Origin: Microbacterium proteolyticum | Lineage (GTDB): Bacteria > Actinomycetota > Actinomycetes > Actinomycetales > Microbacteriaceae | Length of the DNA stretch: 64,000 nt | Assembly: GCF_029639405.1 (NCBI RefSeq) | Contig: NZ_CP121274.1 | Span: 2,170,001 to 2,234,000 of the forward strand | Reading direction: 5' to 3' | Shown: piece after piece, positions 27,423 to 37,051 of the stretch | Layout: each line of letters opens with the position of its first letter | How positions within the stretch are numbered: position 1 is the first letter of the stretch | Program-made: the position numbers and the translations under genes | Notes under the pieces: generated by a model | Told to the model about the DNA's origin: nothing | The model's database searches: none | Seen by the model: the letters and a program-made list of their open reading frames with translations, nothing else

Positions 27423-28205
27423 ATGACGAGACGTGCGGTGGTGACCGGGGCCAGTTCGGGGATCGGTGAGGCGACGGCGCGGGAGCTGCGCGCGCGCGGA
27501 TGGGACGTGGTCGGCGTCGCCCGCCGGGCCGAGCGTCTCACCGCCCTCGAGGCCGAGACCGGGGTCGTGGCGCACGTCGCCGACCTCACCGACGGCGACG
27601 CGGTGGCGACCCTCGCCGCGTGGCTCGAGGAGACCGGTGGTGTCGACGCGCTCGTCCACGTCGCCGGCGGCGCGCGCGGCACCGATCGCGTCGAGGACGG
27701 CGACCCCGAGCAGTGGCGGTGGATGTTCGAGGCGAACGTCCTGTCGTCTCAGCGGCTCGTGGCATCCCTCCTCCCGCTTCTGCGGCGGGCGGCCGAACGC
27801 GTCGGACACGCCGACCTCCTGTTCGTCACGTCGACGGCGGCGCAGACGGCGTACCCCGGCGGCGCCGGCTACAACGCCGCCAAGGCGGGCGAGTCGATGC
27901 TCGTGGCCGCCCTCCGTCAGGAGCTGAACGGTGAGCCTCTGCGAGTCATCGAGATCGCGCCGGGCATGGTCCGCACTGAGGAGTTCACCCTCAACCGCCT
28001 GGGCGGAGACCAGTCCGGCGCCGACAAGCTGTACGAGGGCGTCGAGGCTCCACTGCTGGCGGAGGACGTCGCGGACGTCATCGCGTACGCCGTCGACGCG
28101 CCCGGCCACGTCAACCTCGACCTGGTGACGGTGCGTCCCGTGGCCCAGTCCGCGCAGCACCTTCTCGCGCGCGGACCGTTGCGCGTCCGCGACGCGCGGG
28201 ACTGA
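27423..28205 (+). CDS. SDR family NAD(P)-dependent oxidoreductase
   Basis: Classical short-chain dehydrogenase with an intact active site: TGASSGIGEAT near the N-terminus, ADLTD, FVTSTAAQTAYPGGAGYNAAKAG (Ser, Tyr-x3-Lys) and EIAPGMVRTEEF. It resembles YdfG-type 3-hydroxy acid/serine dehydrogenases. TAGCGT at 27410-27415, seven bases before the ATG, indicates a leaderless start; the GTG nine bases earlier overlaps this hexamer. It diverges from metY and converges with an MFS gene. The substrate is unknown. Confidence 0.9.
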   Translation: MTRRAVVTGASSGIGEATARELRARGWDVVGVARRAERLTALEAETGVVAHVADLTDGDAVATLAAWLEETGGVDALVHVAGGARGTDRVEDGDPEQWRWMFEANVLSSQRLVASLLPLLRRAAERVGHADLLFVTSTAAQTAYPGGAGYNAAKAGESMLVAALRQELNGEPLRVIEIAPGMVRTEEFTLNRLGGDQSGADKLYEGVEAPLLAEDVADVIAYAVDAPGHVNLDLVTVRPVAQSAQHLLARGPLRVRDARD

Positions 28206-28214
28206 GCGGGCGGC

Positions 28215-29714
28215 TCAGGCGACGTCGCCGCGGGCGGCGCCGGCCGCCGCCTCCGCCTCGGCGGTGTCGGCGAACGCGACCTTCGGGACGAACAGCAGCA
28301 GCACCGCCGCGACGAATCCGCCCGCCGCGCAGATCGACCACACCGTGATGTAGCCGGCGAGCGGCGCGGCCGTCGCCGCGACCGCCGCGCCCGCGCCACC
28401 GGCGAGGACCACCCCGAACACTGCGGACGACATCGTGCCGCCGATGGTCTTGGTCGTGTTCGTCAGCGCGGATGCCACACCCGTCTGCCCCCGCGGAGCG
28501 GCCGCCGCGGCCGCGGCGGGCATCGCGGCGACGAGTGCGCCCGAGCCGAGGCCGGCGATCGTGAGGCACAGGAGCACCTCCCACAGCTCGGTGTGGAGGG
28601 GGACCAGGAGCAGGTACCCGACGCCCACGAGCGCGGCGGCGCCGATGAGGACCGCACGGGGACTCGCGCGTCGGGACGTGACGGCGAACAGGATCGCGCC
28701 GACGATCAGGGAGACGAGGTACACGCCGATGACGTTGGAACGGTCGGTGGCATCCAGGCCCAGCCCGTAGCCGAGCGAGGGATCGGTGCCGGCGTAGGTC
28801 GCGAGGGGCCCCTGAGCGCCGAGCAGACTGATGCCCACGAGGAACGACGTGACCTGGACCGGCCACATCTCCGGCCGGCGCAGCACGCGGATGTCGACCG
28901 CCGGGTCGGGGCGGCGGAGCTCGTAGCGCGCGAACACGACGAGCAGAGCCGCGCCGATCACGAGCAGCGGGACGATGACCGCGGGCCCCGGGCCCGCCGG
29001 GAGACGCACGAACGACAGTGCGCCCGTCAGACACAGCAGTGCGGCGGCGAGGAGGACGAACCCGCCGATGTCCAGGCGGCGGGATCCCGGCATCCGCTCC
29101 GACTCCGGCACACCGAACCAGATCACGACGCACACCAGGGTGACCGCGATCGCGGGGACCGTGAGGGCCAGACGCAGATCGCCACCGGTGGCGGCGAACA
29201 GGCGTCCGGCGGCGAGGGCGCCCGCGATGGCGCCGACCTGGAGGCCGACGACGAGCAGCCCCGCTGCCCGACGGGTCTGCGAGACGCCACGGCTCTGCCG
29301 GCGGCCGCGATCGAAGATGAGGGCGATCTCCAACGGGAGCCACACGACGTAGAAACCCTGGAGCGCCCACGCGAGGAGGAACGTCGGGAAGGAGTCGGCG
29401 AACACGAGCCACCAGCTCGCGGCCGCCGTGGCGATCGCCGAGCCGAGCAGGATGCGCTTGTGCCCGAACACGTCGCCGAGCTTGGCGAGGATGGGCAGCA
29501 CCAGCGCGGAGAGCAGCAGTTGCGCCGCCTCGAACCAGTTGACGTCGGCATCCCGGATGCCGAGGTGCACGACGATGTCGGGCAGCAACGGCACGTAGTA
29601 CCCCTGCAGGATGCCGCTGGCGAGCTCGACCAGCACGAACCACCCGATGAGTCCCGCGGTCACCCCGAGTGCGGACCCGCGCACCCGGCCGACCGCGCCC
29701 GAGACGCGCGACAT
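28215..29714 (-). CDS. MFS transporter (DHA2-like drug exporter)
   Basis: 499-residue major facilitator with about 14 hydrophobic segments. Between helices 2 and 3 lies KLGDVFGHKRILLGSA, the conserved loop motif, and the N-terminal half contains WFEAAQLLLSALVLPILAKLG. It probably exports drugs or metabolites in exchange for protons. TAGCCT (minus, 29726-29721) six bases before the ATG points to a leaderless message. It starts divergently from the phosphoribosyltransferase gene. The substrate cannot be deduced. Confidence 0.88.
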   Translation of the reverse strand: MSRVSGAVGRVRGSALGVTAGLIGWFVLVELASGILQGYYVPLLPDIVVHLGIRDADVNWFEAAQLLLSALVLPILAKLGDVFGHKRILLGSAIATAAASWWLVFADSFPTFLLAWALQGFYVVWLPLEIALIFDRGRRQSRGVSQTRRAAGLLVVGLQVGAIAGALAAGRLFAATGGDLRLALTVPAIAVTLVCVVIWFGVPESERMPGSRRLDIGGFVLLAAALLCLTGALSFVRLPAGPGPAVIVPLLVIGAALLVVFARYELRRPDPAVDIRVLRRPEMWPVQVTSFLVGISLLGAQGPLATYAGTDPSLGYGLGLDATDRSNVIGVYLVSLIVGAILFAVTSRRASPRAVLIGAAALVGVGYLLLVPLHTELWEVLLCLTIAGLGSGALVAAMPAAAAAAAPRGQTGVASALTNTTKTIGGTMSSAVFGVVLAGGAGAAVAATAAPLAGYITVWSICAAGGFVAAVLLLFVPKVAFADTAEAEAAAGAARGDVA

Positions 29715-29792
29715 GGCGCGAGGCTAGCACCGCGTGGGGCGGCATCCGGGAGACACCCTAGGGTGAAAGGCACACGAAGAGAGGGGATCCGC

Positions 29793-30287
29793 GTGGCGGA
29801 GACGACCGGCGAGCGCGAGCGACTGACCTGGGACGATTTCGGGGACGCGACGCGCGACATCTCCCGCGCGATCGTCGCCGACGGATTCCACCCCGAGGTG
29901 GTCGTCGCGATCGCCCGCGGAGGACTGCTGCCGGGAGGCGCGATCGCCTACGGCCTGGGCGTGAAGAACTGCGGCGCGCTGAACGTCGAGTTCTACACCG
30001 GCATCGGCACCGTGCTCGACGCCCCCGAGGTGCTGCCCCCCGCGCTCGACCTGTCCTACCTGCAGGGGCGGCGGGTCCTGCTCGTCGACGACGTCGCCGA
30101 CAGCGGTCGCACGCTCGACCTCGCGGTGAAGCTGCTCGACCACCACGGAGCCGACGCGCGCTCCGCCGTGATCTACACGAAGCCCACGACGATCATCGCC
30201 CCGGACTACTCGTGGAAGGACACCTCGCTCTGGATCGACTTCCCGTGGTCGTTCCAAGGCTCGGTGCACGAGGAAGACGCCGCGTGA
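29793..30287 (+). CDS. Phosphoribosyltransferase (xanthine/hypoxanthine PRT-like)
   Basis: 164-residue type I PRTase. The PRPP-binding loop is [15 protein letters not shown] and a PP-loop-like [12 protein letters not shown] precedes it. It resembles the short purine PRTases of the XPRT/HPRT group, so purine-base salvage is the likely role. The GTG start follows GAGGGG; TAGGGT at 29759-29764 is the probable -10, giving a leader of about 20 nt. Its stop overlaps the ung start as GTGA, which links base salvage with uracil-DNA repair in one transcript. Confidence 0.87.
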   Translation: MAETTGERERLTWDDFGDATRDISRAIVADGFHPEVVVAIARGGLLPGGAIAYGLGVKNCGALNVEFYTGIGTVLDAPEVLPPALDLSYLQGRRVLLVDDVADSGRTLDLAVKLLDHHGADARSAVIYTKPTTIIAPDYSWKDTSLWIDFPWSFQGSVHEEDAA

Positions 30288-30970
30288 CGGCGAAGTCGCT
30301 CGCCGATCTCGCCGCCGCGGGCTTCATCGATGCGTCGTGGGTGGAACCGCTCGCGCCGGTGGCGGGCGACATCGCCGCGATCGGTGAGCGGCTGCGGACG
30401 GAGGGTCAGCCCTACCTCCCCGCGGGCGACCTCGTGCTGCGGGCCTTCCGCACCCCGATCGACGCGGTACGCGTGCTCATCGTCGGCCAGGACCCGTACC
30501 CGACACCGGGCCACCCGATCGGGTTGTCCTTCGCCGTGGACCCGCACGTGCGCCCCCTGCCGCGGAGCCTGTCCAACATCTACCGCGAGCTGGCGGACGA
30601 TCTCGGCATCCCGCCCGCTCCTCACGGCGACCTGTCGCCGTGGGCCGAGCAGGGCGTCATGCTGCTGAACAGGGTGCTCACCGTCGCCCCGGGCGCTCCC
30701 GCCTCGCACCGCGGCTGGGGATGGGAACGCGTCACCGAGCACGCCATCCGCAGCCTCGTCGCGCGCGGGACGCCCCTCGTCGCGGTGCTGTGGGGGAGGG
30801 ATGCCACGAACCTCGCCCCGCTGCTCGGCGAGACCGCCATCGTCACTTCCGCGCACCCGTCGCCGCTGTCGGCGAGTCGCGGGTTCTTCGGCTCCCGTCC
30901 GTTCTCGCGCGTGAACGCGCTGCTCGAGGAGCAGGGCGCGGCCGCCGTCGATTGGCGTCTGCCCGCCTGA
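30284..30970 (+). CDS. ung: Uracil-DNA glycosylase
   Basis: Family 1 UDG that excises uracil from DNA. The 228-residue protein has [17 protein letters not shown] (water-activating loop; the catalytic Asp follows Gln), LLNRVLTV and [18 protein letters not shown] (the minor-groove loop with its His). It is translated from GTG coupled to the PRTase stop (GTGA). The longer frame starting at 30212 belongs to the upstream gene's region and was not used. Confidence 0.94.
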   Translation: MTAKSLADLAAAGFIDASWVEPLAPVAGDIAAIGERLRTEGQPYLPAGDLVLRAFRTPIDAVRVLIVGQDPYPTPGHPIGLSFAVDPHVRPLPRSLSNIYRELADDLGIPPAPHGDLSPWAEQGVMLLNRVLTVAPGAPASHRGWGWERVTEHAIRSLVARGTPLVAVLWGRDATNLAPLLGETAIVTSAHPSPLSASRGFFGSRPFSRVNALLEEQGAAAVDWRLPA

Positions 30971-31074
30971 GCCGCCGACGGGTCCGCTCCCGGCCCCGGG
31001 TGCCTCGCCGTCGTCCGGCCGGGGCCCCGGTGCGGTTACGCGCCGGAAACCGGCGTCCCCGTAGAGTGGCGTCC

Positions 31075-31686
31075 GTGCTGGAAGAGGAGTACGAGAAGAG
31101 CCGCCGTCGGATGCCGATGCATCTGCGGCGGGCCCCCGAGCCCGAGCGGCCGTTCTCGTACGAGATCCGCCCGGCGACCGAGGGCGACATCCCCGACATC
31201 CGCGAGATCTATAACTATTACGTCCGCAACTCCGTCGTGACGTTCGACGAGAAGCCGTGGACCATCGCGAAGTGGCGCGAGAAGTTCGCGAAGCTGCAGC
31301 AGATCGATCTGCCGTTCCTCGTCGCCCAGGCGCCCAGCGGGCAGATCCTCGGCTATGCGCTCGTGCAGCCGTGGCAGTCCAAGTCGGCCTACCGGTACAC
31401 CGTCGAGAACTCGATCTATCTGGGCCAGGCGGCCTCCGGCAAGGGGCTCGGGCGCGCCCTCCTCGAGGCGCTCATCGACGCGTGCGCGGAGAAGGGCATC
31501 CGCGAGATGGTCGCGGCGATCAGCGACAAGGGCGCGGAGGCATCGATCGCGCTGCACGAGAAGCTCGGGTTCACCGAGGTCGGCCGGATGGGGCGGGTCG
31601 GTTTCAAGTTCGGGCGCTGGCTCGGCGTGGTGTACCTGCAGAAGAGCATCCCGTCGAAGAAGAAGAAGCGGAAGCTCTTCGGCTGA
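31075..31686 (+). CDS. GNAT N-acetyltransferase, phosphinothricin acetyltransferase-like
   Basis: 203-residue acetyltransferase. After a charged 25-residue N-terminal extension comes the Pat/MnaT-like core: IREIYNYYVRNSVVTFDEKP, GYALVQPW, YRYTVENSIYL, the acetyl-CoA loop ASGKGLGRALLEALI, and IALHEKLGFTEVGRMGRVGFKFGRW. Such enzymes acetylate methionine sulfone/sulfoximine or phosphinothricin-like amines. The end is Lys-rich (KKKKRK). TAGAGT (31062-31067) seven bases before the GTG suggests leaderless translation. The true substrate is unproven. Confidence 0.88.
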   Translation: MLEEEYEKSRRRMPMHLRRAPEPERPFSYEIRPATEGDIPDIREIYNYYVRNSVVTFDEKPWTIAKWREKFAKLQQIDLPFLVAQAPSGQILGYALVQPWQSKSAYRYTVENSIYLGQAASGKGLGRALLEALIDACAEKGIREMVAAISDKGAEASIALHEKLGFTEVGRMGRVGFKFGRWLGVVYLQKSIPSKKKKRKLFG

Positions 31687-31717
31687 CGCGCGGCTCCGGC
31701 CTGTCGGCGCGATCCCG

Positions 31718-32038
31718 TCAGCGCGGGCGCGACGGCGCCGCGGACTGTCGTACCTCGTCGACGAGCGCGCGCCACGGACCCGCCACCTGCCCGTCGGTCA
31801 ATTGCGCGCGGTGCACGGCGGAGTCTCCCTCGAGAACCTCGATGCGCCACTGGAACCGGTCGGCGCCACTCGGGGCCGACGGCGACGCGTCCCACGGACA
31901 CTTCTCCACGAGCTTCCGCCATTGCGGTCGGCGGTCAGGCTCGGGCTCGGTGCGCCACTGCTTCGTCAGACCGGCGATACCGCCCGAGCGCACCACGACG
32001 ATGACCAACCGGTCGTCCGCGGCCTCACGCTGTGGCAT
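31718..32038 (-). CDS. Protealysin inhibitor, emfourin family
   Basis: 106-residue protein whose early segment (LVIVVVRSGGIAGLTKQW) matches emfourin, the small intracellular inhibitor of protealysin-like M4 proteases. It overlaps the protease gene end by 14 nt on the same strand, the classic arrangement of a protease with its cognate inhibitor. No signal peptide is seen, as in emfourin. The ATG at 32038 (MPQREAADD) is internal to the upstream reading frame's last codons. Confidence 0.82.
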   Translation of the reverse strand: MPQREAADDRLVIVVVRSGGIAGLTKQWRTEPEPDRRPQWRKLVEKCPWDASPSAPSGADRFQWRIEVLEGDSAVHRAQLTDGQVAGPWRALVDEVRQSAAPSRPR

Positions 32039-33083
32039 CCTCTGCGACGCCCACCCCGGCCCACGCGGCGCGGACGGCGTCGACCTCCTCCGACTTCTCA
32101 CCGTACTCCGCGGCCGCGGTGGCGCGCGTGGCCGCGGCGAACGCGGCGAAGTCGGCCGTCGGGGACAGAGTCCCCGAGGTGAGGGTGCGGTACCAGACGA
32201 GTCCCGCCCGCTCCCACGCGAACCCGCCCAGCCGCGTGGCGACGAGGAAGAACGCGCGGTTCGGGATGCCGGAGTTGATGTGCACGCCGCCGTTGTCGTC
32301 GGAGGTCTCGACGTAGTCGCGCATGTGACCCGGTTGCGGGTCTTTGCCGAGCACGTCGTCATCGTAGGCGGTGCCCGGCGCCGACATCGAGCGCAGGGCC
32401 GTGCCCTGGACGGCATCCGTGAAGATGCCCGCGCCGACGAGCCACGTGGCCTCGTCGGCCGTCTGGCCGAGCGCGTGCTGTTCGGCCAACGCACCGAACA
32501 CGTCGGACAGCGATTCGTTCAGCGCACCCGACTGCCCCTGGTACTCCAGGCCCCCGGCGGCCTCGGTCACCCCGTGACCCAACTCGTGCGCGATGACGCT
32601 GAGCGACCGGGTGAACCCGATGAACACGTCGCCGTCGCCGTCGCCGAAGACCATGCGCTCGCCGTTCCAGAACGCGTTGTCGTAGTCCTCGCCGAAGTGG
32701 ACGGTCGCCAGCAGCGAACCGCCCGCTCCGTCGATGCCGTCGCGCGCGAAGGCGTCCCAGAAGAAGTCGAACGTCGCGCCCAGCCCGTCGTACGCCTCAT
32801 CGACGGACCGGTCGCCGGTGGGGTCGTCGTCTTCGGTCCGGACGCGGCGGCCGGGCAGCCGTTCGGTGTTCCCGGCGTCGGAGATCACCCGGTCGGGCGC
32901 GGGGACGGCCTCGGCCACGAGCGCCCCTTCGTCGATCGAGAGGCGCAGGCGCGTGCGGACGTGGCGCGCCGGGCGCGGAACGGTGAGGGTCTTGCGCGCC
33001 GCGGCGGCCGCGCGCGCGAGGCGCGGATCGTCGGTCGAGGCGAGCCGATCGAGGAGGAAGGGGGGAACGATGCCGGGGGTCAT
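32025..33083 (-). CDS. M4 family metallopeptidase, protealysin-like
   Basis: 352-residue thermolysin-family zinc protease. A short propeptide with the IVPPFLLDRL motif at the N-terminus (the protealysin PPL-type precursor signature) is followed by the catalytic domain with HELGH (H166, E167, H170), the third zinc ligand in SGALNESLSDVFG (E190) and NGGVHINSGIPN. It has no signal peptide, as protealysins do not. TAGCCT (minus, 33095-33090) six bases before the ATG indicates a leaderless start. The emfourin gene follows with overlap, so activity is probably restrained inside the cell. Confidence 0.93.
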   Translation of the reverse strand: MTPGIVPPFLLDRLASTDDPRLARAAAAARKTLTVPRPARHVRTRLRLSIDEGALVAEAVPAPDRVISDAGNTERLPGRRVRTEDDDPTGDRSVDEAYDGLGATFDFFWDAFARDGIDGAGGSLLATVHFGEDYDNAFWNGERMVFGDGDGDVFIGFTRSLSVIAHELGHGVTEAAGGLEYQGQSGALNESLSDVFGALAEQHALGQTADEATWLVGAGIFTDAVQGTALRSMSAPGTAYDDDVLGKDPQPGHMRDYVETSDDNGGVHINSGIPNRAFFLVATRLGGFAWERAGLVWYRTLTSGTLSPTADFAAFAAATRATAAAEYGEKSEEVDAVRAAWAGVGVAEDATA

Positions 33084-33134
33084 GGGGCGAGGCTAACGCG
33101 GGCCACCGACACGGGAAATCCCTTGTGGAGAACG

Positions 33135-33596
33135 TCAGGTGTACGCCTCGGCGTAGAAGGTCGTCACCGGTGCGGAGCGCACGTCGATCCGGACGGACGT
33201 GACGCCGGGGAGGGGAGTGCCGCCCTCGCCGAGCTCGACGCGGTGGGGCTGTTCGTCGCACGCGACGTCGGTCTGCACGCCGCGACCGGAGGTCTCGGCG
33301 TTGACCTCGATCTCGACGGACGCCGTTCCCCCACCGAAACAGCGGATCTCGGCGGCGCTCAGGGTCATCGGCTGCTCCGACGCGAGGGTGATCCCTTCCC
33401 GGCTGCCGCCCACCGCCACCGCCCCGGTCCCGGTGACTCCCCAACCCGAGCCGAGCAGCCCTCGGGCATCCGCCCGCTCGGCCGCGACCTGCGCCAGCCA
33501 GTCCTGAGCCGCGGCGTCGTCGATGTCGGCCGGCGCGCAGCCGGCGCCCGTCAGGGCGAGCGCGCACACCGAACCGATGCACAGGAGGCGCTTCAT
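33135..33596 (-). CDS. Putative lipoprotein of unknown function
   Basis: 153-residue protein with a lipoprotein signal peptide: MKRLLCIGSV start, hydrophobic core and lipobox LTGAGC (Cys at about residue 20). The mature part is predicted to be beta-rich with two further Cys (about 85 and 112) that could form a disulfide. TAGGGT (minus, 33608-33603) six bases before the ATG marks a leaderless start. No domain was recognised. It stands upstream of the M4 gene on the same strand but has a separate promoter. Confidence 0.8.
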   Translation of the reverse strand: MKRLLCIGSVCALALTGAGCAPADIDDAAAQDWLAQVAAERADARGLLGSGWGVTGTGAVAVGGSREGITLASEQPMTLSAAEIRCFGGGTASVEIEVNAETSGRGVQTDVACDEQPHRVELGEGGTPLPGVTSVRIDVRSAPVTTFYAEAYT

Positions 33597-33634
33597 GCGC
33601 TCACCCTAGTGCCGCCGTTCCCTCCCCGGTGCCG

Positions 33635-34431
33635 CTAAGCGGGGGCGCCGGGGAGCGTCGGCACCGAGGCCAGCAGTTGCCGCGTGTACGCGGCCTGGGG
33701 TTGCAGGAGCACCTTCTCGGTCGGTCCCTGCTCGACGACCCGCCCGTCCTTCATGACCACGACCTCGTCGCACACGTTCTGGACGACCCCGATGTCGTGC
33801 GAGACGAGCACGAGGGTGAGCTGCTGCTCGGCGCGGAGGTCGGCGAGGAGCCGCAGGATCTGCGCGCGCACCGTGACGTCGAGGGCCGACAGCGGCTCGT
33901 CGCCGACGAGGATGCGGGGGCGGTGCACGATCGCGCGCGCCAGTGCGATCCGCTGACGCTGACCGCCCGAGAATTGATGCGGGAAGCGGTCGGCGGCATC
34001 CGGGTCCAGGCCGACCTGCGCGAGCACGTTACGCACCCGCGCGCGCCGGTCGCCCTCGATCCCGAGCGCCCACAGCGGCTCGCCGACGATGCGCCCGACG
34101 CTCATCCGCGGATCCAGCGACGCGTACGGATCCTGGAACACGATCCCGGTGCTGCGCCGCAGCCAGTGCAGCGACCGGGCCGAGCCGCGGGCGTCGACGG
34201 CGCGTCCCTCGACCTCGACGGTGCCGGAGGTCGGCGAGTCCAACCCGAGCAGCAGTCGCACGAGCGTGGACTTCCCCGACCCCGATTCGCCGATGATCCC
34301 GACGGCGGAGCCCATGCGGACCGAGAGGTCGACGTCCTGCAGTCCCGCGGTGCGCTCGGGGCCGCCGAACCCGCGGGAGCGTGGGGTCAGGTACGTGCGG
34401 GAGAGGCCCCGGGCGTGCACGATCACGTCGT

Positions 34432-34435
<4 letters not shown>
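33635..34435 (-). CDS. ABC transporter ATP-binding protein, oligopeptide type (OppF-like)
   Basis: 266-residue ATPase of a peptide/nickel-class importer. Walker A is GESGSGKST, the Q-loop lies in GIVFQDPYASLDPRM, the signature is FSGGQRQR, and Walker B is ILVGDEPLSALD, then SHDIGVV. The C-terminal oligopeptide tail is short. The GTG at 34435 overlaps the previous gene's stop (GTGA). It is the last gene of a five-gene operon with SBP, two permeases and two ATPases, forming a heterodimeric engine with its neighbour. Confidence 0.93.
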
Positions 34436-35234
<799 letters not shown>

Positions 35235-35238
<4 letters not shown>

Positions 35239-36104
35239 GCGACCACCTCCGGCAGGTGCGTGCGTGCGCGGGGGGTGCGCTCGGCGAGCGTGGGATCGGC
35301 GGCCTCGCGAAGCGCGTCGCCGAGGAGATTCAGGCCCAGCACCGTGACCGTGATCGCCAGGCCCGGCCACACCACGGCGAGGGGGTGGACGGAGATGTAG
35401 GCCTGCAGATCGCCGAGGAGCACGCCCCAAGAGGGTTGCGTGATCGGGGCGCCGAACCCGAGGTACGACAGACCCGCCTCCGCGAGGACCGCCACGGCCA
35501 TGCCCCACGACAGCTGCACGATGAACACCGGCGCCACGTTGGGGAGCAGGTGGCGCACGAGGTTCTGCACGGGGGTCAGGCCGCTCGCCCGACCCGCCAC
35601 GACGAAGTCGCTCTGCAGCACCCGCCGGAGTTCCGGCCGGGTCACGCGGGCGATGTTCACGCCGAAGCCGATGCCGACCGACCAGATCACGACGGCGAGC
35701 GAGCCGCCCCAGACCGCGCTGATCATCATGGCGATGATCAGCACCGGGAAGGCGACGAGGATGTCGACGAGCACCGCGACGCTCTCGCGCACCCAGCGCG
35801 TCGTCAGGGCCCCGAGCGCCGCGAGAACGAGCCCGAGCAGCGAGGCGACGATCCCCGCGCTTACGGCGACGACGACGGTCGTGCGGGCGCCCGCCATGAG
35901 CAGGCTCAGGATGTCGCGGCCGTTCCCGTCCGTGCCGAGGAGGTGCGGCCACGACGGGTCGCTCCAGCGTGCGCGGGCGTCGACGCTCGCGGGATCGAAC
36001 GGCGTCCAGAACAGCGACACGAGCGCCGTGAGCGCGATGACGACGACGACCAGGATGCCGAAGCGTCCCGTGCCGATGCTCCACAACCGGCGCAGGGCGC
36101 TCAC
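35235..36104 (-). CDS. ABC transporter permease (DppC-like)
   Basis: 289-residue inner-membrane permease with about six helices. It begins with a cytoplasmic stretch and TM1 (FGILVVVVIALTALVSLFW), then HLLGTDGNGRDILS, the classic DppC/OppC opening loop, and the EAA-like segment AGRASGLTPVQNLVRHLLPN contacting the ATPases. The GTG overlaps the upstream permease stop (GTGA). It pairs with the DppB-like permease to form the channel. Confidence 0.92.
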
Positions 36105-37051
36105 GCGGCCTCCCTCTGGCGGGGGTCCAGGAAGCGGTGCACCAGATCGACCAGGAACCCGACGACGAGCACGAAGCCGGTGAGGGCGAGCAGTTCGCCC
36201 TGGACCTTCGGGAGGTCCCGGGCGGAGACGTCGGCGACCAGCATCCGACCGATCCCGGGGAGGGTGAACAGCTGCTCGATCACGACCGCACCGACGATGA
36301 TGCCGGCGATCTGCAGCCCCAGGACGGTGACGACCGAGAGGCCGACGTTGGGGAGCCCGTGAGAGAGGAGCGCCCGTGTGCGGGTGAGACCCTTCGCGGC
36401 CGCCGTGCGGACGTAGTCCTGCCCCACGGCCTGCAGGGTGGCGCTCCGGACGAATCGCAGGAGCATGGCACCCTCGACGACGCCGATGGTGACGGCGGGG
36501 AGCACGAGCGCCCGGAACGCGGCCGACGGATCGTGCCACCCCCCGCGCGGGAAGCCCTGCGGGGGGAGCCAACCGAGCCACACGGCGAACACGACGACGA
36601 GCATCATGCCCGCCCACACCACGGGGACGGCGGCGAGGGCCTGTGCCCCGACGCTCAGCGCGGTCCCGTCGGCCCGACCGCGTCGGAGCGCCGACAGCAC
36701 GCCGAACGGCAGACCGATCGCCAGGGCGACCGTCAGCGACATCGCGGCCAGCGGAACCGTGACCCGCGCCTTGTCGGCCAGCTCGGTCGCCACGGGGACG
36801 CCCGTGACCAGGGACGTGCCGAGGTCGCCGCGCAGGACCCCGCCGATCCAGTCGAAATACTGCTGCCACAGCGGTCGGGTCAGCCCGAGGCTCTCGCGCA
36901 GGGCCGCGATCTGCTCCGGCGAGGCCTGCGTGCCGCCGATGAGCAGGGCGACGTCACCCGGCAGCACACGCAGGGAGGCGAAGATCAGCACGCTCGACAC
37001 GGCCAGGCCCAGAACGAGAAGGCCCAGCCGTGTCAGCGTGTAGCGGATCAC
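36101..37051 (-). CDS. ABC transporter permease (DppB-like)
   Basis: 316-residue permease with about six helices. TM1 is LGLLVLGLAVSSVLIFASL, followed by LPGDVALLIGG and LRESLGLTRPLWQQYFDW, the usual DppB/OppB loop; the EAA-like segment is VRTAAAKGLTRTRALLSHGL. The GTG overlaps the SBP gene's stop (GTGA), so translation is coupled to the binding protein. Confidence 0.92.
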   Translation of the reverse strand: MIRYTLTRLGLLVLGLAVSSVLIFASLRVLPGDVALLIGGTQASPEQIAALRESLGLTRPLWQQYFDWIGGVLRGDLGTSLVTGVPVATELADKARVTVPLAAMSLTVALAIGLPFGVLSALRRGRADGTALSVGAQALAAVPVVWAGMMLVVVFAVWLGWLPPQGFPRGGWHDPSAAFRALVLPAVTIGVVEGAMLLRFVRSATLQAVGQDYVRTAAAKGLTRTRALLSHGLPNVGLSVVTVLGLQIAGIIVGAVVIEQLFTLPGIGRMLVADVSARDLPKVQGELLALTGFVLVVGFLVDLVHRFLDPRQREAA

